Below the pieces are notes generated by a model, which saw nothing but the letters and a program-made list of their open reading frames with translations, had not been told where the DNA came from and did no database searches. Shown here piece by piece: positions 13,053-24,370 of a stretch of DNA of 60,000 nucleotides. The position numbers were made by a program, and so were the translations under genes. Within the stretch, counting starts at the first letter, position 1. The number at the start of each line of letters is the position of its first letter. Where the stretch lies: contig NC_087081.1 in the NCBI RefSeq assembly GCF_026151205.1, positions 15,042,340-15,102,339 on the forward strand, in the 5' to 3' direction. Origin of the DNA: Bolinopsis microptera. Its lineage: Eukaryota > Ctenophora > Tentaculata > Lobata > Bolinopsidae.

Positions 13053-14587
13053 AATTTACACGTCTTACAACATACCTAGATAATATAATATAGATATTAA
13101 TTTAAACGTGGAAATTATCATAATAACGATATAACACACCGGTATAATTTTCTACATAACTTTGTATTATTATGTACTTGAGCGAAATAAAGTATGTTTT
13201 ATAATATGCCCACATGGATCACAACAATAAACAGGATAAGAAGTGTCAACTTTGTGTGAGGAACAAGAGTACAGCTGGTAATATTCAAGCAATATTATAT
13301 ATGAGAGTATGAGAAGGGAGACACAACAAATTATACACTAGCCATTGCACCGCACAGTAACAAAAGATCAGTAATTACATTTAAGTAATTAGCTGTTCCT
13401 GCACGGTGAAACCTTGCAGGACGGGAGTTTACTGATGTACATAATATTCTGACTTGAATAATAACTGGTGGTTGTAGAAACCACTGTAATTTGATATTGA
13501 ATTATTCAAAAAATTGTCAGTACGATCGTTTAAGATTCTGACTGTATTTAAAACTCGATTCAAGAACACTGCTGGTGAAATAAGATAATATTATGGTATT
13601 AACGTCTATTATACAATATACATGGAAGCAAATTTAGAATATTTTACAGATTTTAAAAGAATACAATACATAAAATATTATATGTAGCACTTTGGCGTCA
13701 TTTAAAATTAAAACTTGTTCATTGCACCGGGGTATGGTATTATTGGAAATTCGATGATGACTTCTTATCAAGTATGAAACTAACACGCGTTTGAGTTAAT
13801 CTAAATTACGAATTAATTAAAAATTAGTACTGTATGCATGCCTTATAAGCCAATATATCTGATAAACTGAACAGAAAAATTATGGTAATATCCGCCAACA
13901 TTGGTAAAACACATTCATCCAAATTCTGAAATACATTCCTATATTAAGAATTTGCATAAATCTATAAATCGATTAGAACCATTCGAATATCATTATTATT
14001 TAACTATTAAATGCTACTGATATGAGATCCCATTAAAATACTAAATGTGAAACAGAACCCCAAAATCAACACACACCCTACAGTCTACACTATAGGTCAG
14101 ATTCAAACCTAGATTCGAATTCACTTTAAAATCATCGACATTATGAATGATTATACAATTTAATAATATTTCGTTAATGTTCATTATATTTACACAAAAT
14201 AAAATTAACAATGATGACCAAAATCGCTAGCACAGTTTTGTCATCAATATTAACCAAAAATTAATGGAGCGAAGCTTTGGCTTAAATATGCACAAATTTA
14301 TAATTGACATATTGCATCACGTTAGAATGAATATGATTTGAAATGAGTTTTGATTAAATTTTTAATGATTGATGTTTGTAAGATCATAAGATAATTTTCA
14401 TAAATAACCCATCTGAAGCAGCGAACCAACATCTGCAACATTCAATATATTTTCTCCAGAAGTAAATCGTTTTTATCAGCCCAAGATCATAAATGATGTG
14501 TAGTGTATAGCAAATATCCATCCATTATTCCATTGTATATATTATTAATATAATTTGTATCTCTGATTCTAGGAAAGTTCTTCTTCT
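13053..14587. other. Intergenic stretch upstream of DCTN1
   Basis: AT-rich DNA between the DCTN1 start codon and the end of the next minus-strand gene. It must hold the DCTN1 promoter and 5' UTR, but I see no clear TATA box or coding exon. No repeat was recognised. Confidence 0.5.
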
Positions 14588-17500
14588 CTACATTAGTTGA
14601 AGTTTTATTATTTTCTGCTTTACTTCCCTGATGGTAAGGTAAGCAGCTGATTTGCATGAGAAAGAATCTCGGTGGGATGCATAAAACTCATTCACTTGCT
14701 CTTGCGTAGGATTCAATCCGTGCTCTCGGAAAAAGTTGTACACATGCCTGAAAAATGATAAAGTAAGTAAGAGACTTTTAAGCTGAGCTTACATAAAAGT
14801 TACAGTTTGATGACGATATTTCTCAACTTATTATCTGTATAAATGTTAGAATTTATTTTATTATTTATAATTACGGCGCAGTCCAACAATACCTGTATCT
14901 CGTATCTGGAGCAGTTTGGTGACCCGATGCTTGCGATCTTCTTGACGATTTCAATTTACATACTTCTGCACTTTCCAGTTCTAAAAATAAAATTTGAGTT
15001 AGTTATTACCTGAAGTGTCCACATTACATTGTACAATTATACTACAATACATCTTGTATTGTAAACGGCATAATACGTGGTGACTGGTGATTTTCATGAT
15101 GTTTAAAATTTTTTTGGTACAACAGCACAATATAAACGGCAGATAAAGTGACAATATGTTTTGTATAGATAAATTGTTTGATACATCCTACATTTCCTCA
15201 CCTGCAATTGCATAAGACAGCAAAGCTGAATCATTCAAAAGTTCCATTTTACTCGATTCACCAGATGATGAGCTGTTTGCTGACTTTAAGGAGTCCATTG
15301 AAGAACTAGTCACCATGGTGGCATCACTTGTAGCAGTTGAAATTGTAGGAGAAACTGATAAGCCACCCTCATTTCTCATGGTGGTAGCATGAAGCTGAAG
15401 GTTAGAACAGTTTGATGCTGTCTTGCTGATGTTGTTACCCATTGGAGTATGACTCTTCTGGTGAACCACTTTATGAACTAAGTTTGGGTCAAATTTTCCA
15501 CTTGAATGAACATTTTGCACAAAATGATTTTTTGTAAATTGTCTATGAGATGGCGATGTGCCCATATGAATTTGCTTGAAAGAAGAATCTGACATTGTTT
15601 GCTTTTCACTATTTCCACACCCACTTGACTTTCCCTTTTTGCTACAGTATTCCTGTCTCAATCTGTTCACACATTTGGATGGAATACTGTTCATCTTCTT
15701 GACAAAAGTTTTACGTGATGAAAAGCAAGGATTTACTGAGCTTGTTTTACTGGCTCCTTTAAGCAAGCTATATGAATAAGTCTCTGCTTTGCGCATATCC
15801 TCCCCATTGTATTCATCTTCAGGTTCTGTTTTGACGTGGACTCCATGTGGTTCAGATTTGAAGTCAAATATATCTGCTTCAATCGGAAGGTTTTTGTTCT
15901 TCTTTGGGGGCGATTTCATCATTGTGCTTGGGTCTGTATCAAAACTTGTTACAGATATATTTCGTTTTGGTGAATGAGTTGAGTATGTGGTTTTTGTATA
16001 GTCATTTCTCACCTTGTGAGGGCTTCTTGTGTAGCTTTTTGTGAAATAGGGGTTAATTTTTTCGAGAGCAGAAGTCAAGATACTATCGTTCATAGAATGT
16101 CTACGCATTCGCACCAAGTATTTCTTGTTGTTGGCAGTATTTTCTGGTGTATTGGGTTTGGCAAAATTGTCCTTGTTTGAAACTTCTTCTTGAGATACAG
16201 TTCTTCTGATATATATCCTGTGCATAGGTTTCTCTGATAAGGAAAGTGATCTTTGCTTTCCGCCTCTCACAGGCTTAGGTGTGGGGGAAGGTGATGGTTT
16301 TTGCTTAAAATTCTTGTCAGCACCTGAAATTTTAAATGTTCATTATATTTTTCAAAAAGTATTCTCTCATAATCCCAAGTTAAAGAATAAAGATTTTAGC
16401 TTTTTGAAGCTATCGTTAAAACAAGGCTCAATCACAATAGTGTTACCTTAGTCCTTAACTTAGTAAACACTGATATGCAATTTACATAACAAGTGCTTAA
16501 ATATTTTAATCATACTTTGTCAACTAAATACTTAGTTCCAATCAAGTACACACCCTCATGCTTTGAAGATTCAGTTGCCGCACACATAGGGTGTCTGAAT
16601 AAGGAGGGTGAACACTTTTCCATGCTCTGAAAAATTAGTTGCTCTAGTGAATCACAATCCAGTTAGTGCAGTGCAATTATTTCACTGACTCCAAATTGCA
16701 TAATTTTGACTGGAAGACTTTTAGAAAGAGCAAGTTCAAATATTTATAGTTTTATATTCAAAAGTTTAACAATAAATATTTGATGAACTTCGTTAAAGCT
16801 TTTTAGAAGCGTTCAATTTAATAATCTACCTGCTGGAAGATCTGGTTATTATCTTCTGCACATTGCTCTTCTTTTATGTGACTTTCACCAGAGGAAATGT
16901 CTTTGCCTTGCATCAACAATATCTCGTTTTTAGCCACTTTACTGTAGACAACTTTTTCATCGTCAGGGAGATGTGTCCACAATTGAACAAGTTTTTCATT
17001 CACCTTATCTGCAGTGAGAGCTGTAAATAATTGAGGAATATCCGGTTAAATTACTGAAGATATGCAAATAATCTTATAACATATTATAAAGAATGACACA
17101 ATTCTTAGTTCATTTTATCAGGGAGCTTATTTATCTAAACTTATTTGGACAACACCAGTATGGTCAACTAAAATCAACAACTTACAGGGGTTGTGTAGGA
17201 GTATGGTATCACGGTGTATCTGACAAAACTTCACAAATGCAATAGACATCTCTTTGTAACTATCGTTGTTCTGAATGAGTAGATAATATGAATAACCATT
17301 TCATCATAATCTATCGCATACCTATTACAATTTACCGTGTCTTAATTTGATTTCAGAGTTTTATCATCATTCATGTACCTCCTCATTCAATGGCACAGGT
17401 ACAAGTCGAACTGGGGAATTATACATCTGCAAATTGATATTGTAGGTATTGCCAGCATATGACAGGGAGGGGATGGCTTGAGTCCAGTCGTATATAGGTA

Positions 17501-19825
17501 TGTAGCCAGTTGTGTTCCCTGAGAGTAATACAGTTAATACTTTTAAAACAGAGTCGGAAGACATAGTTTCAAGGTTTAAATAGCAGCTTAAAATATATAA
17601 TTTCCGCATCAAACAAATTTTTATAGAAGGCATGATTTTGAATCATTCTCGTTCACTTGTCAAGCACCTCAAAGTGATTCATCCCTACATTGATCTCAAG
17701 CTACTGGGATATAATTAACTATATAATGCTACCTTCAGCAGCCTCTCCATTCACCAGTTGATCGTTAAATTTCTTTGGAAATGAAGGAGGTGTAGTCTTG
17801 AGAGAAAGCAAAATTGCTGCAGCATCAAGTTGGCTATGATCTTCAACAGTTGCATCACGAGATGTTTTCTTCATCGAACACAACTTTTGAAGATTACTTC
17901 TTATCCAGCCTTCAAGGTCATAATCGTAAGCTGATAAATAACAATTATGTCAATATTTTAACGAGTCAGGACCTTTTGGCAGGCTCCTCCTCATTTTACA
18001 TTTTTTAATCAATTTGCAGAGCTGAAGGTGCAATGAGACCTGCAGATACCCAATTGATTCTAACAACACCCATAGAAAGTCTATTCCTATTTAAGCAAAT
18101 GGAGGACCTAACAGAACAAAACTGCAGTGATAAATTTACTCAAAAGATTTAATTGCAAATTTTGACTATAATATACCACCTTATCATTAAAGATTATTAT
18201 TAAATCTAAAATATCTAATAATTTAACTGATTGTTGACCGTCCCCTTCAAGTGGACAATAACATATTATTTATAGTAACACGAATGGCGTGGGCCTTACC
18301 CGTGTAAGTGAGACTCCACAGCAAGGTATTCCAACTATATATAATATATAATAGTATAGTACTATTGTTTACAGTACTCAACAATTGAAGATTCGAACAA
18401 TATACACATAATATAGCAATGGCCCTATATAAAAATTCTATAAAAATGTAAAATTGTAATAATATATAAAATCCACAAATTCACATCACAACAAAAAGCA
18501 GTTTAGACCCTCATCCAAAAAGCACTCCATGACCTTTTAGGGTTTAGGAGTGTTGATCAGGTTAAGGTCCAAATCACTTATCGCTGTGGGTGGAAGAGTT
18601 CTGGTACCTCTGTACCCCCTAATAGAGATTATACAGGTTCTGAGTAGATCAAAACGCAGTCTGCGTCTGACAAATGACATCACATCACAGTACCGTTGGT
18701 CTTTCTTAAGGCTGTTCTTTTCAGCGAGATGTTTTAGGAACTCAACAATTTATGTGCAATGAAGAGTAGTGGATAAGGATAGTAGAAATTACATCAGTGT
18801 ACACTCTACAAGAGTATATAAGTTTGCAAAGATAAATCAAAAGAGTCTTTAGGGGTCGTTCACATGTTACATAATCAGCCGAGGGGAAGGGGTTTTAGAA
18901 TGATTACGGGTGATTACAGGGGGCTTGGTTTTTTCAAATGCCACAAAATTAACTACATACTATGTGCAGTGAACGACCAGTGTTAAAAATCTTAAATTTT
19001 CAATTAGTTTTGTCAGTATATTTTTGACGGCTCCAACGTTAATGTGGCTCTTGCTTTGTGTTGGTTCAGCCGAATTAATTATTATGTAATCAAGTTTATT
19101 TTTCTCTTTTAGTTAGTTGTCATCCGGCCAAACATTAAGCAACTTATATTGCAGTACCTTTTATCAATTAGTTTATCAAAATATGTCATTGTAATTTTGC
19201 ATGGCTGAAATGTAACGCTTGATTTATATATTATATAATAATTAATTGAATTTTCAAATAATAAAAAAATACTCTAATGTATATTTCAGAATTTGCCTTC
19301 CTTATATGACTAACAATCTTACATTATGACTATTGACTAACAATCTTACATTCAGGAGCTTTTGACGGTGCCCTTCTTCATTCGCAAGGATCGCAAAAAC
19401 CTTAACGGGTGATACTTGTAAAATATCTGTTCCAATGTCGACGAGTCCAACTCGGCGCGCGTCCTGGTAGGTTGTAAACCTACAACAAAAACCCTATTGT
19501 GTACAAAGTTGGCTTTAATAGGTTATCAAGAAAACAACAATTTACACATCACAGCTAACCACAGCGCCAATTTCAAAATGTTAACATAACATTATAACAT
19601 TATAAATAATGCCTCTCTGGGCATCTCAACATAGAAATTCGCAGACAATGAACAATTTACGTTTGAAACCATATAATTACAAACTTTTTAAAAATTCAAC
19701 TAAATACCTTTGATATTAACCTTCTTCCTCTTAGCTACCATTGGATTCTCTTTCATATAACTTACATAACTATTCATATTAGACACAGACACATCTATCC
19801 TATCAATGATGTCATATGACAGTTC
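14588..19825 (-). CDS. HMG-box-like nuclear protein, 5' end missing
   Basis: Nine exons, high to low: 19708-19825, 17733-17930, 17379-17518, 17186-17270, 16830-17020, 16554-16626, 15202-16323, 14893-14980, 14588-14747, with the stop at 14588-14590. Phases agree at every junction. The exons at 17186 and 16830 together encode an HMG-box-like helix set: AFVKFCQIHRDTILLHNPSL, then KLVQLWTHLPDDEKVVYSKV. The large exon (374 codons) is rich in Ser, Lys and Thr, without a clear fold. The last exons carry a compact charged module, HVYNFFREHGLNPTQEQVNE, then LTIREVKQKIIKL. An ATG at 19777 could start it, but the frame stays open upstream to an acceptor at 19826-19827, so an earlier exon is likely, hidden beyond or within the LINE nest. 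HMG-box proteins bind DNA; I cannot assign the family. Weak HMG similarity is the main doubt. Confidence 0.7.
18853..18978. mobile_element. Short MITE-like element with GGTCGTTCAC ends
   Basis: The left end GGGTCGTTCACATG and right end CAGTGAACGACC are inverted repeats about 126 bp apart, with G-rich and T-rich filler and no coding. No target duplication is clear, so the superfamily is open. Confidence 0.55.
19407..19488. repeat. Dispersed ~85-bp repeat, copy 1
   Basis: It shares GGGTGATA, GTAAAATATYTGTTCC, GTCGACGAGTC, GGCGCGCGT and TGGTAGGTTRTAAACCTACAA blocks with 27664-27752. A second dispersed copy argues that this is a repeat and not an exon of the surrounding minus-strand gene. Confidence 0.7.
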
Positions 19826-19876
19826 CTAATAGTGGCCAAGCTTATTTTCCTGATATCCATGAAGCCGAAAGGCATT

Positions 19877-20038
19877 TTATCCACTTTTAAATCCAGTAAC
19901 AGACTCACTAGTTTTCACAAGTGGTGGTAGACTGTTCCAGTAGCGCAAGACCCTTTGGGCAAAGAAGTCAGTTTCATTTGTGGTAAATCTGTGTGGCTTT
20001 GACCTAGCCATGAGTCTACGCCTTCAGCAGTCGCGTGT
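19877..20038 (-). pseudogene. LINE reverse-transcriptase C-terminal fragment, antisense
   Basis: The minus-strand frame reads MARSKPHRFTTNETDFFAQR, then VLRYWNSLPPLV, ending FKSG and a stop. 'F..R....WN.LP' near the C-terminus is characteristic of CR1/Jockey-type LINE proteins. Only the last ~50 codons are left. It lies head to head with LINE-A (from about 20040). Confidence 0.7.
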
Positions 20039-20625
20039 TACTTTTATTAGAGCAAGTTGCGAAGTAAAAATGATAATTTGCAAAGTACAATTGATAGTTT
20101 CCTCATTGGGAGGACGGTAAGCCTCCTCCTAAATGGTTTCATTGGTCCTGTTAGGATGTGCCTTGATTATGGGCTGCCACAAGGCTCTGTTCTGTCACCA
20201 ATCCTTTTCAAATTTTATGTGTTCGACATGGAGACCCTGTGTCAACTGTATGAGCAGATTCAGGCCTTCAAATTTGCAGATGATGGAACCATCAAAGTAA
20301 CTGGAAAAGATCTTGAAGAATGTCTCTTTTACCTAGAGCTGGCGATGGGATTCATAGGGGAATGGACTTCTCAATGGAGGATGGTCATAAACTGTAATAT
20401 GAATAAAACAGAAGTTATATGTTTCCAATGCCAAGATGCTTCAGCTGTTCCCAAATCCTTTGATCTATGTGGAAACACCATCTATCTCACAGACAGCAGC
20501 AAAGTACTTGGTATAACACTTGACAGTAAGTTGAACTTCAAGCAGCACAGCCAGGATGTATACAACAAGCTAATCTACTGCTGGGTTTGTCTGAGCAGGT
20601 ATACAAACCGTAACTGGGGGATGAA

Positions 20626-23600
20626 TTTACCTGCATAATGATTCTTTTGTCAAGAAGAATCATTATGCAGGTAAATTAACTGACTGCTCTGGTGATAGTA
20701 AGAAAACGTGGGAAATCATAAACACTATTCGTGGAAAATCCAGGCGTGAAATAAAGCCATGTTTTATCCTTAACGATCAAAAAATAATAAATCGTAGGAT
20801 GATTGCTAATGAATTCAATAAATATTTTCAGTCGATTGCATCCAAACTAAATGAAAATTATTCTGAAGATTATATAACCCTGGATGCAATTCCCTCATTC
20901 TCAAACTTCTTACCTAAAACCTGTGAGTCAAGTATATATCTAAGTGATTGTACACAGTATGAAATTATAGATATTATTAATGAGTTCACAAATGGTAAAT
21001 CTAGTGACATTCCAATTCACGTTATAAAAAAGTCTGCTAGAATAATATCTCCCTTTTTAGCCAAGCACTTTAACCATTGCATGCAACAGGGGATATTCCC
21101 AGATGAACTTAAATTAGGAAAGATAAGTCCCATCTATAAAAAAGATAATCAGGAACTATTTGAAAACTATAGGCCAATATCAACCTTACCAGTATTTGGA
21201 AAAATTTTAGAGAAACTTATTTATAAACGTATGTACAGCTTCCTAATTGCTAAAAGAATCATTTATGAGAACCAATTTGGATTTAGAAAGGGTCACTCAA
21301 CAAGCCACGCACTGAACTTATCTGTTAGCCATATCGAATCACACTTAAAAGACAGGAAACACGTTCTTGGCATTTTCATTGATTTAAGTAAGGCTTTCGA
21401 CACGATATCTCACGAGAAGCTTTTATTCAAATTAAATAATTACGGAATTAGGGGCAACGCACTGAATTTGATAAAAAGTTACCTGTCAAACCGGAGCCAA
21501 TATGTTCACGTCTTAAATGAAAACTCCGATAAACTTCCTGTTGAGTGGGGAGTTCCCCAAGGCTCTGTTCTTGGTCCCTTACTATTCCTCCTGTATATAA
21601 ATGACCTATGCAACGTATCTAATAAAGGCAAGTTTATCTTATTTGCTGACGACACTAACCTATTCGTTTCTGCAGACTCGAAAAAAGACGTTTATAATGT
21701 AGCTAACGATATTCTTTCGTCTATTTCTAGATACATGAAATGTAATCTACTACATATTAACGCTAAGAAGAGCTGTTATATGTATTTCTCCCCAAACAAA
21801 CGTGTAAATGAATCGTCTACATGCAGTACACCCGATGATTTAAATCTCTCCATAGACGGCTCCATAATAATACGTGTTAAAACAACTAAGTTTCTAGGTG
21901 TGCTGATTGATGATAAACTGAACTGGAAACCTCACATCGAATCACTAAATAAGAAACTAAGAAGTGCTTGTGGACGTATTTACCGCATAAAAAACTGTCT
22001 ACCTATAAAACTGCACAAGCAGATATACCACACACTATTTGAATCACACCTTACGTTCGCCATCTCAGTATGGGGTGGTGTCTCTAACCAAGTTATCAAC
22101 CCTGTATTCTTAACACAGAAGAGATGTATTAGAATAATTTTTGGAGATGCAAACTCATACCAAAACAAATTCAAAACATGTGCTCGTTCTAGACCTATTC
22201 AATGTAAAATACTGGGTAAATATGAGTCTAATGTTAATAACTCTGTTAATCCACGTATTAAACCATGTGCAAAGTGTGTCCGCTCTAAATCGGTAGTTCA
22301 TAATAAACTTGTTAGACCCTTATGTTGTCAAAAACTAGGAGCTGAATTCTATTCCAAGGAATCAACCAAACCATTATTTAACAGTCATAAACTCCTTACT
22401 GTTCATAATCTTTACAAACTTCGTACTATAACTGAACTTTTTAAAATAGTGAAATATAGGGTACCCATATCTCTCTACTCTTTACTTAACATGTCTGAAC
22501 TGAGGGATGACCGTCTAATACCACCAAAGCCAAGCCATAACTTTATTTATAAATCTTCTTGGCTTTGGAATCAATTCAAGGACTCCAATCCACAGAATAA
22601 ACCTGACTTTGTGAACACATCCTGTAACTCAATCAAATCAAGGTTAAACCGATCTCTTCTAGATGCCCAAAGCAGGTTCGATAATGAGTGGCATAATGAC
22701 AACTTTAACAGTTTTGGACCATGCTAGATTATTGATAAAAACGTGGAATTTATGTAAACAAATACTCAATTACTTAAATATTGTCGTTTCCGTACGGCGC
22801 TATACGTAATATATGTTAAAAGCGCGCCGCAGCTACTCCCTACCTCAACATTTGCGCGGGTTTCTTAAGCGCGCACGTACGTTTATTCTTGGCCGTTAAT
22901 CAGACCCATGACATAACGCTATAGGTGGCAGTGACTGTAATTTTCTTCAACAATTACTGAATTATCCATCCATAAAGTGATTTACAAAATGACACCTAAA
23001 CCTCGTGTTTCGGTGTTCACTTAAACGGTACTTGGCGGCTGAACTGTGGTGTCTGACGTTTGCAGCTAGATCGGACTCTGCATGATATTGTATTAGCAAA
23101 TTTGTATAGTGTATAATTGTTTAGTGTTTATAATACTCTGCAACCTGGTAGCACGGCTGACACAAAAACAAAATGTTGGCCTGGCTTGTGCATAACCAAG
23201 TAAATAACACGCACTCCGATAAAAGCCGTCTGGAGAAACTCCGCAAAATGTTCATTGTAGTCAACGGGCACAAAGAAGCACTACTAGCAATTGTGTCCTT
23301 TACCCTCCTACATAATTTGAACATTTTTGTGGCTAACTCATTGAACAACATCTGAATTAAAATGTGTCTAGTATTAAAAGATTCAGTAAGTAATTTTTTC
23401 ATGTACGCTGTACACTGTAGTTAGTAAATCAAATCAAACTTTTTCGATCAGCCGCGCGCTGAACCAGTGTTGCACTAGGTAAAAATTGTGTATATTTTGT
23501 TCATTTTTGAGTGTAAATTAATTTATTAATTTATCACAAATTATTTTATTATAATATAACCACTTATGTGAAATGGTTATTTTGACTTTAAATATTTGAA

Positions 23601-23664
23601 CTAAATATGAATTGATTGTGGGTATAAAATAAAATTTGTTTTACTAAAATTTGTTTTACTAACC
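20626..23664 (+). mobile_element. LINE-B inserted into LINE-A
   Basis: It starts with a 21-bp inverted duplication (20626-20646 against 20655-20675) of its own leading sequence, carries one long RT frame, and ends before LINE-A resumes. The last bases contain two copies of AAAATTTGTTTTACT (about 23634-23663), a likely 3' tail. The 5' end is truncated, with no endonuclease domain. The stretch 22728-23660, between the stop codon and the tail, is noncoding or unrecognised and may include other insertions. Confidence 0.7.
20652..22727 (+). CDS. LINE-B reverse transcriptase, 5'-truncated
   Basis: An uninterrupted reading frame; the first ATG is at 20799, but the frame is open from about 20652 (KKNHYAGKLTDCSGDSKKTW). 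RT motifs in order: NYRPISTLPVFGKILEKLIY, NQFGFRKGHSTSHAL, GIFIDLSKAFDTISHEKLLF, WGVPQGSVLGPLLFLLYIND, FILFADDTNLF, and TKFLGVLIDDKLNWKPHI. It ends with WLWNQF and a Cys/basic C-terminus. The pattern is that of the CR1/Jockey LINE group. Intact RT motifs and the lack of stops suggest a fairly young copy, but with no endonuclease or 5' end it cannot move on its own. Confidence 0.85.
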   Translation, partial: KKNHYAGKLTDCSGDSKKTWEIINTIRGKSRREIKPCFILNDQKIINRRMIANEFNKYFQSIASKLNENYSEDYITLDAIPSFSNFLPKTCESSIYLSDCTQYEIIDIINEFTNGKSSDIPIHVIKKSARIISPFLAKHFNHCMQQGIFPDELKLGKISPIYKKDNQELFENYRPISTLPVFGKILEKLIYKRMYSFLIAKRIIYENQFGFRKGHSTSHALNLSVSHIESHLKDRKHVLGIFIDLSKAFDTISHEKLLFKLNNYGIRGNALNLIKSYLSNRSQYVHVLNENSDKLPVEWGVPQGSVLGPLLFLLYINDLCNVSNKGKFILFADDTNLFVSADSKKDVYNVANDILSSISRYMKCNLLHINAKKSCYMYFSPNKRVNESSTCSTPDDLNLSIDGSIIIRVKTTKFLGVLIDDKLNWKPHIESLNKKLRSACGRIYRIKNCLPIKLHKQIYHTLFESHLTFAISVWGGVSNQVINPVFLTQKRCIRIIFGDANSYQNKFKTCARSRPIQCKILGKYESNVNNSVNPRIKPCAKCVRSKSVVHNKLVRPLCCQKLGAEFYSKESTKPLFNSHKLLTVHNLYKLRTITELFKIVKYRVPISLYSLLNMSELRDDRLIPPKPSHNFIYKSSWLWNQFKDSNPQNKPDFVNTSCNSIKSRLNRSLLDAQSRFDNEWHNDNFNSFGPC

Positions 23665-24370
23665 AAAAGGTCCTAGTGAGGTTGGCCAAAACTGTGATGT
23701 TTTCCTCCCTCTTCTATGGCTCGTTTATCTGGCAAACCAATGCCAACATGCTGGAACTGAACAAACTTTGGTACAAGGTTGCAAAATCTGCTGTGGGAGC
23801 AGTCTTCAATGTTCAAAATGCTATACTAGAGACCAAGCCTCATATCTTCTCAGTGTTGGTAACGAGGTCTCCAGTCTGGAAGATCTGGGTACTCCATACT
23901 TGGCGATCCTAAACTGCTCCAGAGATCCAAAGTTCATCCAAATCTGCAGTGAATGTGTGAATAATGATGACCTCAAGCTAAGAAGGAAAATCTGTATTTC
24001 TACAGGGCCCACCCACGCCTAGCTGGGGAGTCTAGTCCCTACATTAGACGGCCAATGCTCTATCCATTGGTATGTACGCGGCCTTACCCAGGCCTGTAAT
24101 AAATGGGGAGTCCCTCTTAGGACGACCAGTGCTAGACACTGTTTACTACTGACTGAATGGAAACCTACTTTACTCTTTGGATTGGTAGAACCTGTCTGGT
24201 TACATGAACATTGGAGCTAGTTTTATATTAACTCACATGATATTATTGTCGACTTAGACTGCTTGGATGTATCACATCTCAACCATTGTTGGATGTGTTA
24301 CTTTGTTTTGGGCTTCACTTTTAAGCTTTATTGACTATTTATCCACAGTGCTGCTGATATAGCCTTAAAA

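Larger units (their letters stand above)
20040..24022 (+). pseudogene. LINE-A, RT fragment split by LINE-B
   Basis: The first half (20057-20625) holds RT motifs: GLPQGSVLSPILFKFYVFD, then AFKFADDGTIKV with the FADD catalytic pair, and VLGITLDSKLNFKQH. It stops at ...YTNRNWGMN. The second half resumes near 23665 with QKVLVRLAKTVMFSSLFYGS and KLWYKVAKSAVGAVFN, the thumb-like region expected next, then shifts frame near 23840. The two parts read as one protein interrupted by about 3 kb. The 5' part, with the endonuclease, is absent, so this is a dead copy. Confidence 0.75.

Noticed and set aside
19407-19488. Possible extra exon of the HMG-box-like gene
   Set aside because: The same sequence recurs at 27664-27752, so it is a dispersed repeat; the neighbouring exons also join in phase without it.
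23121-23402. Overlapping frames on both strands after LINE-B
   Set aside because: No similarity to LINE proteins or other families, and the length is near chance for this region.
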